A stretch of DNA of 35,085 nucleotides, from the NCBI RefSeq assembly GCF_017347095.1, contig NZ_JADPRZ010000037.1, positions 1 to 35,085 of the forward strand, given 5' to 3'. The number at the start of each line of letters is the position of its first letter. Position 1 is the first letter of the stretch. Origin of the DNA: Sporosarcina sp. E16_8. Lineage in GTDB: Bacteria > Bacillota > Bacilli > Bacillales_A > Planococcaceae. Below are positions 22,843 to 31,241 of the stretch, one piece after another. The notes under the pieces are model-generated. The model had not been told where the DNA came from. It worked only from the letters and a program-made list of their open reading frames with translations, and made no database searches. The translations under genes were made by a program, and so were the position numbers.

Positions 22843-24843
22843 ATGAAGTCGATTAAAGCAAAAATCATTGTGAGTGTAATAGCATTATTTATCATTATCC
22901 TTACAGTAGTGAACTTGTTTGTTAATCTTCAAATGCAAAAGCAAACGGAAAATGTCCTCATAAATCAAAGTGAAGTTGCTGTACAGGAAATGAGTCGATC
23001 GATTGAAAACAATATGCTGCAATATGAAAAAACGTTATATTTGCTTACCGAAAATCCGGCAGTCACATCTTTTATAGAGACGCAGTATGGCAACGGGAAT
23101 GATGTCGAATTAGGCCGGGGCATTGAAAAGGCTTTTGCTGATTATATGGGACAATTGACGGATACGGATTTAATGTATTTTGGATTCGAAAACAAATATA
23201 CTAAATTTGTTCCGCATCTCGTTATTGATGGGTTTGATCCGACTAGCCGCGTATGGTATACGGCAGCAAGTGACCAACCGGACAAAGTCGTTTGGTCGGA
23301 TCCATATGTAGATGCAGCGTCAGGCGGATATGTTATTACAGCATCTAAAGCGATGAAACGAAACAATTCACTTGTTGGTGTTATTGGGGTAGATATTAGT
23401 TTAGGGAATATTACAGACAGTGTATCCAAAAGTGATTTCGGATTTGAAGGTTATCCATTCTTATTTGACAGTAGTGATGGGGCTATCGTTCATCCTCATT
23501 TATTAACAGACAAAGAAGAATTAGCGGATTTGTCTTATTTAACGGCATTATTTAATGATGAAAAAACGAAGGGAATCGGAGAATACAATGAAGATAAGAA
23601 TAAAATGGTCGGCGTATTTACGGAAGTCCCGCATTTCGGTTGGACAGTTGGTGCCGCGTTCAATCAAGATGCAATTGATGGTTCAGTTAGTCAAACTAGG
23701 AACTTAATCATCATAACTTTCATACTGGCAGGAATAGTGATGATTGTTATTCTGTGGTTCTTGATTGCAAGAATCGTTAGTCCCCTGAGTGAGATTCGTG
23801 TAGCGATGGATAAGGTGGCAGAAGGAAACCTTAATGCATATGCGGATGTAAAATCGAAGGACGAATTTGGTCAACTTGCCAACAATTTTAATGCGATGAC
23901 TTCAAAAGTTCGTGACGTTATCACACTGGTTAACGGTTCTATCGATGAAGTTCGTCTTGCGGCAGAAAGCTTGAGTGCATCCGCGGAGGAGACGAATGCC
24001 GTTAGTGAGCAGATGGCGGGCGCCATCGATGACATCGCATCAGGTGCAACGAAATCCGCACATGATACAGAAGATGTGACGCAAACAGTTGATTATTTAA
24101 GCGAACAACTTACAGGGATTCAAGAAAAAGCGAGCATTATGACAGGCATTGCGATAGAGGCTGAAGAGGTCAATAAAAGTGGTCTCAACCAGGTCAATCA
24201 GCTTCAATCATCGTTCGATGGCTGGAAGACAAACCTGCAATCGATGGCGGATGTCGTTGGAGATCTGGAGGCCAAAGTTGGGGCAATCGGAATTGTCATG
24301 GAAACGATAACTCAAATTTCCACGCAGACGAACTTGTTGGCGCTCAATGCGAGCATTGAGGCTGCACGTGCTGGCGAACACGGTAAAGGCTTTGCTGTTG
24401 TTGCTGACGAAGTGAGGAAACTGGCTGAACAATCGGCACAAGCTACAGAGAAAGTAAAAGCAACCGTTCAAGAACTTCAAAATGGCTCTCGTCAAGTTTC
24501 CGTGCAAATGAGAGAAACCGGGGAAACGTTCGAGCAACAAGGTAAAGTAGTTCAAGCTACACAAATTACGTTCGGAGATATTTCAGGACTCATGAATAAG
24601 CTGGAACAATCAATTAGTAGTGTCTATGAGGAAGTAAATAAAGTTGTCGAACATAAAGAAGCGGTCATGCAGACAATTGAAACAATGGCGGCGACAGCAG
24701 AGGAAACAGCCGCAGCAAGCGAAGAAATTAGTGCATCAACAGACGAGCAGCTTCGTGCAATCCGTGAGGTAGCACAAGCTGCGGATACATTGGCAGGGTT
24801 AAGTGACAATCTGCACACTGCAATGAACCATTTTAAATTTTAA
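22843..24843 (+). CDS. Methyl-accepting chemotaxis protein with dCache sensor
   Basis: 666 residues. TM1 at about 9-29; extracellular dCache-type sensor at about 35-285, with the ligand-site pattern [11 protein letters not shown] ... DPYVDA ... GVIGVDIS, typical of amine/amino-acid binding dCache domains. TM2 is at about 287-308, then a HAMP domain ([20 protein letters not shown]...). The cytoplasmic coiled coil carries the conserved hairpin [20 protein letters not shown] and [20 protein letters not shown]. It signals to CheA/CheW. It stands alone between two terminators, as TlpA/McpB-type receptors often do. Start ATG follows GAAGGGGG. The ligand is not predictable with confidence. Confidence 0.93.
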   Translation: MKSIKAKIIVSVIALFIIILTVVNLFVNLQMQKQTENVLINQSEVAVQEMSRSIENNMLQYEKTLYLLTENPAVTSFIETQYGNGNDVELGRGIEKAFADYMGQLTDTDLMYFGFENKYTKFVPHLVIDGFDPTSRVWYTAASDQPDKVVWSDPYVDAASGGYVITASKAMKRNNSLVGVIGVDISLGNITDSVSKSDFGFEGYPFLFDSSDGAIVHPHLLTDKEELADLSYLTALFNDEKTKGIGEYNEDKNKMVGVFTEVPHFGWTVGAAFNQDAIDGSVSQTRNLIIITFILAGIVMIVILWFLIARIVSPLSEIRVAMDKVAEGNLNAYADVKSKDEFGQLANNFNAMTSKVRDVITLVNGSIDEVRLAAESLSASAEETNAVSEQMAGAIDDIASGATKSAHDTEDVTQTVDYLSEQLTGIQEKASIMTGIAIEAEEVNKSGLNQVNQLQSSFDGWKTNLQSMADVVGDLEAKVGAIGIVMETITQISTQTNLLALNASIEAARAGEHGKGFAVVADEVRKLAEQSAQATEKVKATVQELQNGSRQVSVQMRETGETFEQQGKVVQATQITFGDISGLMNKLEQSISSVYEEVNKVVEHKEAVMQTIETMAATAEETAAASEEISASTDEQLRAIREVAQAADTLAGLSDNLHTAMNHFKF

Positions 24844-24845
24844 TA

Positions 24846-24886
24846 AAAACCGCCTTCCATTTAAAACGGAGGGCGGTATTTTTTAT
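24846..24886 (+). terminator. Terminator after the chemoreceptor gene
   Basis: ACCGCCTTCC and GGAGGGCGGT pair around ATTTAAAAC, followed by six T. Confidence 0.9.
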
Positions 24887-24947
24887 AGCGTAGAAAATTA
24901 TAAAATCTCGTACTGTGGATAAGTTGTAACGTAGAGATTTTACGTCT

Positions 24948-25137
24948 AGACTTCACTGCCTAGCCCCTTGGCCCACACGACGTAAGTCATGCAGTTGGGA
25001 GGGATTGAATTTCATCCCTCCTTATTACGACAAGATGTCGAAATCCTAAACTGCCTTCCTCAGTCGCTTCGTTCCTGTAGGGATTGAGCTGGATCCCTCC
25101 TACTTATCGGGGCTGAACAGGCGCCTGCGCTTTTATT
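24948..25137. repeat. AGCCCC/GGGGCT dispersed repeat, copy 2 (reverse)
   Basis: Starts with GTCTAGACTTCACTGCCTAGCCCC and ends with CGGGGCTGAACAGGCGCCTGCGCTTTT. It is therefore the reverse complement layout of copy 1 at 11112-11231. The inside differs and carries pairs of GGGAGGGATTGAATTTCATCC-like and GTAGGGATTGAGCTGGATCC-like segments that fold on themselves. It fills most of the 438-nt gap between the chemoreceptor and sip genes; I see no gene there. Confidence 0.75.
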
Positions 25138-25281
25138 CCAGGGAATAGAATCTAGGCCACAGGTGATTCTTATGAAAAAATCTTTTAAATTGGGCAGGAC
25201 TTCAGAAGAATGAATAGAATATAGTGCATAGTAATGTTATTAGGGAAATACTATGAAGTATACAGTGGACGGAGGCATCGT

Positions 25282-25809
25282 ATGAAAGAAGGCGGTAAAA
25301 GTGAGCTCATTTCGTGGATACAATCAGTAGCAATTGCATTCGTCATTGCAATTGTCATACGTCAATTTTTATTTACACCGGTCGTCGTATCTGGTCAATC
25401 GATGCAACCAACCTTTGAAAATGATAATAAAATCGTTATCTCAAAATTGTATAAGATTGACCGTTTTGACATGATTGTTTTCCATGCTCCTGATTCAGAG
25501 GACAATTTTATTAAGCGGGTAATTGGCCTTCCAGGAGATGTCGTCGTCATGGACAACGACAAGCTTTATATAAATGGCATGGAATATGAAGAGGACTATG
25601 TGCAGAACAATAAAGCAGAAATTTTTGAAGGCCAGAAGTTAACACAAGACTTCAAAGTGGAAGTACCAGAGGGCTTTTTATATGTGCTCGGCGATAACCG
25701 AAGAAACAGTACAGATAGTAGGATCATCGGTTTCATCGACGAAAAGTCAGTCATTGGTTCAGTGAAGTTCAGGTTCTATCCATTTCATGAAATGGGAATA
25801 CCAAAATGA
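25282..25809 (+). CDS. sipS: Signal peptidase I
   Basis: Cleaves signal peptides of secreted proteins at the outer membrane face. 175 residues from ATG 25282, with GGAGG upstream; the in-frame start at 25234 has no binding site. N-terminal membrane anchor at about 11-30 (AIAFVIAIVIRQFLF). The catalytic Ser is in VSGQSMQPTF and the catalytic Lys in FIKRVIGLPGD; further type I boxes are VLGDNRRNSTDSR and IGSVKFRFYP. Single-membrane-segment design as in Bacillus SipS/SipT; which paralogue cannot be decided, so the symbol is approximate. Its stop overlaps the next start as ATGA. Confidence 0.93.
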   Translation: MKEGGKSELISWIQSVAIAFVIAIVIRQFLFTPVVVSGQSMQPTFENDNKIVISKLYKIDRFDMIVFHAPDSEDNFIKRVIGLPGDVVVMDNDKLYINGMEYEEDYVQNNKAEIFEGQKLTQDFKVEVPEGFLYVLGDNRRNSTDSRIIGFIDEKSVIGSVKFRFYPFHEMGIPK

Positions 25810-26393
25810 AAAATCACTCCAAGTGTTCCACTCTTATTGGAATTGATGGTCTTGGCGGATCGGGAAAAACGATGTATGCCAATAAATTGCAGCAACAGCT
25901 AGAGGGCTCAGTGATTTTGCACCTAGATGATTTTGTACACAAAAAAGAAGTTCGTTATAACAAGAATTATGAAGAATGGTATTGCTATTATCATTTACAA
26001 TGGCGGTATGATTATTTAATAAAAAAAATACTGCTACCATTGAAAAGTGGTTTGGATGTGAATGATACAATCGAAGCATATAACAGAGAAACTGACAGTT
26101 ATATACTACGGAAAATTGAAATCCCAGTGGGGAAATCAGTAATTATTGAAGGGGTTTTTCTACAACGTCCCGAATTAAGACCGTATTTTGATACAGTCAT
26201 CTATCTGGAGTTGGATAAAGAGACAAGGTTAAAACGTATCTCAGATAGGGACATCTATATGGGGAATACGGAAGAAATCGCTTTAAAGTATGAACAACGG
26301 TATTTTCCCGCGGAAGAAAAGTATCTAGAACAATGCAATCCATTAGCTTTGGCAGATGTAATTGAAAATGAAGTAAAAGAGAGGCTACTATGA
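25806..26393 (+). CDS. P-loop kinase, uridine kinase-like
   Basis: 195 residues. Walker A loop GIDGLGGSGKT at residues 13-23 and a conserved Asp pair in ILHLDDFVH, as in the uridine kinase/phosphoribulokinase superfamily. Then IIEGVFLQRPELRPYFDTVIYLELD resembles the Walker-B-like strand, and RLKRISDRD the lid region. It is shorter than true Udk and lacks its uridine-binding signature as I know it, so the substrate is unknown; a nucleoside or small-molecule kinase is likely. Start and stop overlap both neighbours by 4 nt, so it is translated with signal peptidase and the acetyltransferase. Confidence 0.85.
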   Translation: MKNHSKCSTLIGIDGLGGSGKTMYANKLQQQLEGSVILHLDDFVHKKEVRYNKNYEEWYCYYHLQWRYDYLIKKILLPLKSGLDVNDTIEAYNRETDSYILRKIEIPVGKSVIIEGVFLQRPELRPYFDTVIYLELDKETRLKRISDRDIYMGNTEEIALKYEQRYFPAEEKYLEQCNPLALADVIENEVKERLL

Positions 26394-26938
26394 TATTTCC
26401 AATTTTAACTACGCCACGGCTTCGATTAACTGAAGTAGAACCTGACCATGCGCCTGCACTATTTACCATTTTTTCAAACCCTGAAGTGGTTAAGTATTAT
26501 GGGATGGATCCAATGCACGAGTTGGCTCAAGCGGTAAAAATTATTGAGCATTTCAAAAGTAATTATGAAACAAAAAAAGGAATGCGTTGGGCGATTACGA
26601 TAAAAGACGGGAACCAGTTTGTAGGCACAATTGGATTGAATAACTTGGCGCTGGGTATGAAAAAAGCCGAAGTCGGATTTGAAATACATCCAGACTTTTG
26701 GAGAAGTGGCATTACGTCTGAAGCATTACAAGCAGTTTTGGATTATTCATTTGATGAACTTGGATTACACCGTATGGGGGCAGTCACATTTCCTGCAAAT
26801 AGTGCATCTATCGGACTGTTAGAGAAAAATGGATTTGTGGAAGAAGGCAAGTTGCGAAGTTATTTATTCCAAAACGGGCATTCCCACGATGCGTTGATAT
26901 TTTCTATTTTGCACACCGAGTGGAATCTAAATGATTAA
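26390..26938 (+). CDS. GNAT acetyltransferase, RimJ/RimL-like
   Basis: 182 residues. The GNAT fold is recognised from TPRLRLTEVEPDHAPALF at the N-terminus, VGTIGLNNL, the acetyl-CoA region EVGFEIHPDFWRSGITSEAL (a drifted R/Q-x-x-G-x-G/A loop), and AVTFPANSASIGLLEKNGFVEEGKLR, typical of ribosomal-protein N-acetyltransferase relatives (Acetyltransf_3). Such enzymes acetylate protein N-termini, antibiotics or small amines; the target is not deducible. Last gene of the sip-kinase-GNAT operon, ended by a strong terminator. Confidence 0.9.
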   Translation: MIFPILTTPRLRLTEVEPDHAPALFTIFSNPEVVKYYGMDPMHELAQAVKIIEHFKSNYETKKGMRWAITIKDGNQFVGTIGLNNLALGMKKAEVGFEIHPDFWRSGITSEALQAVLDYSFDELGLHRMGAVTFPANSASIGLLEKNGFVEEGKLRSYLFQNGHSHDALIFSILHTEWNLND

Positions 26939-26950
26939 GAATATCACGAG

Positions 26951-26986
26951 TACTCCGCACAGACTATTGTGCGGAGGCTTTTTTTG
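26951..26986 (+). terminator. Terminator after the GNAT gene
   Basis: CTCCGCACA and TGTGCGGAG pair perfectly around GACTAT, followed by GC and seven T. Confidence 0.93.
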
Positions 26987-27066
26987 TGAACGATGTTCGA
27001 TTCCTCTACAAATAGGCGTTCGTATGGTAAATTAAGTACAGTGTAAGTAAAAGGAGTCACGGTAAA

Positions 27067-29223
27067 ATGAATGATTTTTTTGAACGGAAAAAGAACGAAC
27101 TGAATATAGATTTGAATGAAGTACAAAAGAAAGCAGTCCTTCAAACGGAGGGTCCGCTTCTTCTTTTAGCCTGCCCGGGATCTGGGAAAACAACGACAAT
27201 GATTATGCGAATTGGCTATTTGATTGAAGAAAAGAATGTTAATCCAAAGCGTATTAAAGCAATTACATTTAGTCGGGCATCAGCGCGCGATATGACAGAG
27301 CGTTTCACAAGGTTTTTCCCACATAGTGCCCGCGTTGACTTTTCCACAATCCATAGTTTGGCATTTATGATTGCGCGTGGCTATTTAGAGAAAACTGGCA
27401 CAACATATGAGCTAATTGAAGGAAGTAGGACAGGGCGACAGTCAATTAATAAGGCATTTTTATTGAAAGGAATTTATAAAGAGGTATTGAAAGAGGATTG
27501 CACCGATGACGAACTGTCGTCTCTTTCGACATTCATCAGTGGGATCAAAAACCGTATGATCCCACTTGGGAAATGGGAAGAGCTAGAAGGGCCTGTTGAC
27601 AAGGCAGGACGCATTGCCAGGAAATACGAACAGTATAAGGCCCGTACAAGTGGTCACCTACTTCTGGATTTCGATGATATGCTGACGATTGCGGAACAGG
27701 CGCTACGGGAAGATGAACAGCTTAGTAAGCACTTTCGAAACCTCTACGACTATCTCCTGACCGACGAAAGCCAGGACACGTCCCTTGTTCAACATAAAAT
27801 TGTAGAGCATCTTGTGGCACATCACGGCAATCTTTGTGTGGTGGCTGATGATGACCAGTCAATCTATACGTGGCGCGGGGCGGAGCCGGATTATCTTCTT
27901 GATTTCAAGAGTGTCTATCCAGATGCTCAAGTACTGATGATGGAACGCAATTACCGTTCGTCAAAAGAAATCGTAGAAATGGCTTCGAAGTTTATTAAAC
28001 GGAACAACAAGCGCTATCCAAAAGACATGCATACAGAAAACGGCAAAGTCGAGCCGATTTATATTAAACAGCTTAATAGTCCGAAACAGCAATTGGAATA
28101 CGTAACATATGAACTGTTGAATGAGAAGAATTTGAACGAGATTGCAATTTTGTTTAGGAATAATTCATCGTCAACAATGTTCGTGAGTGAACTGCACAGA
28201 CGTGGGATTCCGTTTTATATGAAGGATGCAGATGACAAATTTTTCACGCATTGGATAGTTGAGGATATCTTGAACTTCATGCGTCTTAGTTTTAATATGG
28301 AACGGAAAGATATATTTGCGAAAATCATCATGAAAATGAATGCCTTTATTTCACGAAATATGCTCACGCAGTTTGAAAATACAGCAACAACGGGGAATGT
28401 ATTCGATGCATTTATTCAAACTGTTGAAATGAAAGACAGTCAAGTTAAAAAGTTAGCTGACTATAAAAAGGGGTACGCTGTGATTCCTGAAATGCGCCCG
28501 GAACGAGTGATTCAGCTGATCCGAAATGATTTTGGTTATGAGGCGGCACTTAAAAGTAGGGCAGAAAAGTTTGGATTTCGTTTTGAGAGTCTCCTTAGCA
28601 TTCTAGATACGCTTGAAGGAATTGCATCACAACTCCGTACGATGGTGGAATTTGCTACACGGTTGAAAGAACTTGAACAGGCGGTGCAAAATGCGAAATT
28701 CAATGCACCTGAAAATGCAGTGACGTTATCAACATTCCACAGTGCCAAAGGACTTGAGTTTCGGCGTGTGTTCATGATTGACTTGCTAAAAGGGGTTATT
28801 CCATCAGAGGAAGATGAAAGTGATGTAGCAATGTTGGAGGAAGCGCGAAGGCTCTTCTACGTCGGTATGACACGTGCGAAAAGTCGACTCGAATTACTAT
28901 CATTTGGTCAGGACGAAGGGAAGCCAAAAGAAGATTCAAGGTTTCTGAATGAAGTACGAGGCCTTCTTTTGAAACCGGGTGAAGCGAAAAAAGAGCAGAA
29001 ACCAGTGAAGATTACGAAAGCCACGATTGCACTCAATCCTAATGGTATCCAAGACAGTGACGAGCTCACAGTTGGCACTGCAGTCAAGCACCGTGTATTC
29101 GGAAATGGTGAAATCACCCAACGTGATGGTGATGAAATTCATATCCAATTTGGTAAAGTGGAAAAGCGACTGGATCTTGAAACAGTGCTTTCGCTAAGGC
29201 TACTTGAAAAGGTTACCCTTTGA
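27067..29223 (+). CDS. UvrD/Rep-family ATP-dependent DNA helicase
   Basis: 718 residues, superfamily 1A. Q-motif/Walker A: LNEVQKKAVLQ ... ACPGSGKTTTM (about residues 34-45). Motif Ia ITFSRASARDMTERF; motif II DESQDTS; motif III VVADDDQSIYTWRGAEPDY; motif IV MMERNYRSSKEIV; motif V/VI STFHSAKGLEFRRVFMIDLLKG and RRLFYVGMTRAKSRLEL. The C-terminal 45 residues (VKHRVFGNGEITQ...) form a PcrA-like tail module. It resembles B. subtilis YjcD more than PcrA by length and context. ATG 27067 with AAAGGAG upstream. Its stop overlaps the TTG of the first crcB gene, an unusual pairing. Confidence 0.92.
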   Translation: MNDFFERKKNELNIDLNEVQKKAVLQTEGPLLLLACPGSGKTTTMIMRIGYLIEEKNVNPKRIKAITFSRASARDMTERFTRFFPHSARVDFSTIHSLAFMIARGYLEKTGTTYELIEGSRTGRQSINKAFLLKGIYKEVLKEDCTDDELSSLSTFISGIKNRMIPLGKWEELEGPVDKAGRIARKYEQYKARTSGHLLLDFDDMLTIAEQALREDEQLSKHFRNLYDYLLTDESQDTSLVQHKIVEHLVAHHGNLCVVADDDQSIYTWRGAEPDYLLDFKSVYPDAQVLMMERNYRSSKEIVEMASKFIKRNNKRYPKDMHTENGKVEPIYIKQLNSPKQQLEYVTYELLNEKNLNEIAILFRNNSSSTMFVSELHRRGIPFYMKDADDKFFTHWIVEDILNFMRLSFNMERKDIFAKIIMKMNAFISRNMLTQFENTATTGNVFDAFIQTVEMKDSQVKKLADYKKGYAVIPEMRPERVIQLIRNDFGYEAALKSRAEKFGFRFESLLSILDTLEGIASQLRTMVEFATRLKELEQAVQNAKFNAPENAVTLSTFHSAKGLEFRRVFMIDLLKGVIPSEEDESDVAMLEEARRLFYVGMTRAKSRLELLSFGQDEGKPKEDSRFLNEVRGLLLKPGEAKKEQKPVKITKATIALNPNGIQDSDELTVGTAVKHRVFGNGEITQRDGDEIHIQFGKVEKRLDLETVLSLRLLEKVTL

Positions 29224-29597
29224 AGAAGCTCTTGTGGATTGGTTTGGCCGGTGCAACAGGGGCAATCATGCGGGTGCTAATTGGACATGCAGTTCCGAAC
29301 GTATCGGGATTTCCACTATCGACGCTTACCATCAATGTGATTGGAACGTTTTTATTATGTTTCATCATTGCCGGTGCTTTTCGAACACTATCTGCACATA
29401 AAGATGTGCAAGATATAGTGACAACGGGTTTTCTTGGTTCATTCACTACGTTTTCCGCATTGAGCGTGGAAACTGTTTTACTTGTAGAAAATAATCAGTT
29501 CATCCTCGCAGGATTATATGTCCTATGCAGTATCATAGGTGGAATTTTTGCCGGGTCACTCGGCTTTCAACTGGGCAGGAAGAAGGTCCGCATATGA
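29220..29597 (+). CDS. crcB: Fluoride channel subunit CrcB/FluC (first copy)
   Basis: 125 residues with four membrane segments. CrcB/FluC marks are clear: GATGAIMRVLIG, TLTINVIGTFLLCF (channel Asn), and GFLGSFTTFSALSVET with the Phe box. FluC dimers export fluoride passively. The start is TTG 29220, overlapping the helicase stop (TTGA), with AAAAGG upstream. The two crcB genes in tandem probably encode a heterodimer, as in B. subtilis and other Gram-positives. No fluoride riboswitch is seen upstream. Confidence 0.95.
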   Translation: MKKLLWIGLAGATGAIMRVLIGHAVPNVSGFPLSTLTINVIGTFLLCFIIAGAFRTLSAHKDVQDIVTTGFLGSFTTFSALSVETVLLVENNQFILAGLYVLCSIIGGIFAGSLGFQLGRKKVRI

Positions 29598-29950
29598 CCA
29601 TGATCGACTTTTTGATGATAGGCATAGGTGGGTTTTTCGGGGCTATTATTCGATATTTCATCTCATTTTCCATGAATCGTCCAGGTAAATTCCCCCGAGG
29701 TACATTAGTCGTCAATCTAGCTGGAGCGCTACTGATAGGCTTCGTTTTTGGGATGGAAATACCACGGATGTGGACTTTATTAGTAGCTTCAGGTCTTGCA
29801 GGAGCCTTGACGACATTTTCTACGATGAATAAAGAGCTGATTGAACTTTGGAGAAATGATGGAAAAAAGCATGCTTCACTGTATTTCCTGTTAACATATG
29901 GTGGTGGGATTATTCTTGCAGCAATCGGTTATTATATAGCGGCAATTTAA
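29594..29950 (+). CDS. crcB: Fluoride channel subunit CrcB/FluC (second copy)
   Basis: 118 residues from ATG 29594, which overlaps the first crcB stop as ATGA; the longer frame from 29525 would lie within that gene. Motifs: GGFFGAIIRYFIS, TLVVNLAGALLIGFVFG and ASGLAGALTTFSTMNKE. Four membrane segments. It keeps the Asn and the TTFS Phe-box region, so both halves of a heterodimeric channel look functional. Confidence 0.94.
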   Translation: MTMIDFLMIGIGGFFGAIIRYFISFSMNRPGKFPRGTLVVNLAGALLIGFVFGMEIPRMWTLLVASGLAGALTTFSTMNKELIELWRNDGKKHASLYFLLTYGGGIILAAIGYYIAAI

Positions 29951-29977
29951 ATGTTGAGCGAAAAAAGGAATGAAAAT

Positions 29978-30712
29978 ATGGCGAAGAAAAAAAAGAATGA
30001 AATGTGGAAACCCCCAGCTGGCAAGGTAAGTATCGGCCTCGTCTTGCTCGCTGTAATTGTTTACAATGTGTTTTTCCCGGCACAAGAGTCAGAGCCGAGT
30101 CGTTCGGGTTTAATCCCGGTTGAGCTTGTGAAAACGATTGACGGCGATACGATAAAAATTATGTATGAAGGTAAAGAACAGAATGTCCGGTATTTATTAA
30201 TTGATACACCAGAAACGAATCATCCACGTCTCGGAAAGCAACCATTTGGTGAGAAAGCAAAAGAGCGCAATCGCGAGTTGATGAACAGCGGTAAATTAGA
30301 AATCGAATTCGATGTCGGTGGGAAAACAGATAAATATGACAGATTGCTTGCTTATATTTATATTGATGGTGTGAGTGTTCAGGAAAAACTGTTGGAAGAA
30401 GGGCTTGCCCGCGTGGGTTACGTCTATCCTCCCAATACGCGACATCTAGACGCTTATAAGAAAGCAGAAGAGAAGGCTAAAAAAGCGGGAATAGGCATCT
30501 GGACGCTTGAAGATTATGCGACTGATCGCGGATTTGACAGCGAAACGTATGTAGAAAAGAAACCTGAAACACAACCGGTATCTGGTGCTAAGGAAGCGTT
30601 TAAAAACTGTACGGAACTGCGTCAGAAATATCCAAACGGCGTAAAAAAAGGGCATCCTGCTTACTCAGAAAAAATGGACGGCAATAAAGACGGTTTTGCG
30701 TGCGAGCGCTGA
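29978..30712 (+). CDS. Membrane-anchored thermonuclease with Excalibur domain
   Basis: 244 residues from ATG 29978, with AAGGA 8 nt upstream; ATG 29951 has no binding site. A basic N-terminus and one hydrophobic segment (about 16-34, VSIGLVLLAVIVYNVFF) suggest a membrane anchor or uncleaved signal. The staphylococcal-nuclease domain (about 45-175) has the catalytic set: Arg and Asp in VRYLLIDTPET, Glu in PFGEKAKERN, Arg in DKYDRLLAYIYIDG. At the C-terminus, FKNCTELRQKYPNG ... KMDGNKDGFACER is an Excalibur calcium-binding domain (DxDxDGxxCE type). It degrades extracellular nucleic acids with calcium. It follows the crcB pair by 27 nt. Confidence 0.93.
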   Translation: MAKKKKNEMWKPPAGKVSIGLVLLAVIVYNVFFPAQESEPSRSGLIPVELVKTIDGDTIKIMYEGKEQNVRYLLIDTPETNHPRLGKQPFGEKAKERNRELMNSGKLEIEFDVGGKTDKYDRLLAYIYIDGVSVQEKLLEEGLARVGYVYPPNTRHLDAYKKAEEKAKKAGIGIWTLEDYATDRGFDSETYVEKKPETQPVSGAKEAFKNCTELRQKYPNGVKKGHPAYSEKMDGNKDGFACER

Positions 30713-30764
30713 AGCCTGGAAGAAGAAGTGGAAAATACTTAGTTTTCTGTGTTTATTAAACTGC

Positions 30765-30792
30765 TTGACATGCCCGCTGAACGTGATAAGAT
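30765..30792 (+). promoter_or_regulatory. SigA-type promoter of the T-box leader
   Basis: TTGACA (30765-30770), a 16-nt spacer, and TAAGAT (30787-30792). Transcription would start near 30799 and give a leader of about 440 nt before nhaC. Confidence 0.75.
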
Positions 30793-30834
30793 TCAAATCA
30801 ATAACTTTTGCGAAAAAGATAATCATTATAATTG

Positions 30835-31050
30835 AATATATTTGAGAGATGGTCCAGTAATCATATTGCGAGCAGCAGCAAGAGACTGAATGGTAGGTGT
30901 GAATTCAGGCAACAATATGTATGAAGTACGCCGTCCGATTTTCTCAACTACTAATGAAGTGGATGGCCAGGCCAGAACTGGTCCATCAATTAGGGTGGTA
31001 ACGCGGAGAGCTTCTTCGTCCCTTTCCAAGGGATTGAAGGGGCTTTTTCT
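30835..31050 (+). ncRNA. T-box riboswitch, probable tyrosine specifier
   Basis: Contains the T-box AGGGTGGTAACGCGG (30992-31006) and a terminator GTCCCTT...AAGGGGC with five T (31018-31046). In Stem I, CATATTG (30862-30868) pairs with CAATATG (30913-30919) and an apical CTGAAT/ATTCAG hairpin holds a GGTAGGTGTGA loop. The specifier region reads ATGAAGTACGCC; by the usual GAA-x-NNN placement the codon is UAC (30927-30929), tyrosine. Uncharged tRNA-Tyr would stabilise the anti-terminator and switch on nhaC. The T-box itself is certain; the specifier reading is moderately sure. Confidence 0.9.
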
Positions 31051-31065
31051 GTACCCATTTTTTCT

Positions 31066-31205
31066 AGGTCTAGTTCCAGGCTTGCTGATAAAGGCAAATA
31101 ACGCCTTTGTCAGCAAGCCTTCGACGTACAGGACGTACTAGTGCGACGTTGCCACAGGATGTGTCAATCTTAGTCTACCAGCGCTTGTCGCGACTAAGCA
31201 GGTGC
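31066..31205. repeat. Dispersed repeat relative, copy 3, with strong hairpin
   Basis: Lies between the T-box terminator and nhaC. AGGCTTGCTGATAAAGGC (31079-31096) and GCCTTTGTCAGCAAGCCT (31104-31121) pair with one small wobble/bulge. The same inner hairpin is found in copy 1 (11156-11193). The flanks GGTCTAGTTCC and CAGCGCTTGTCGC recall the repeat ends. No gene here. Confidence 0.65.
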
Positions 31206-31241
31206 ATTCAGCATTCTATATCCATCGAGGAGGAAGTCATC

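Noticed and set aside
30826..31141. Open frames on both strands over the T-box
   Set aside because: The sequence is explained by a structured RNA leader; neither frame has a start signal.
31107..31241. 45-codon extension of the NhaC-like protein
   Set aside because: It is encoded by the dispersed repeat; ATG 31242 has an excellent binding site.
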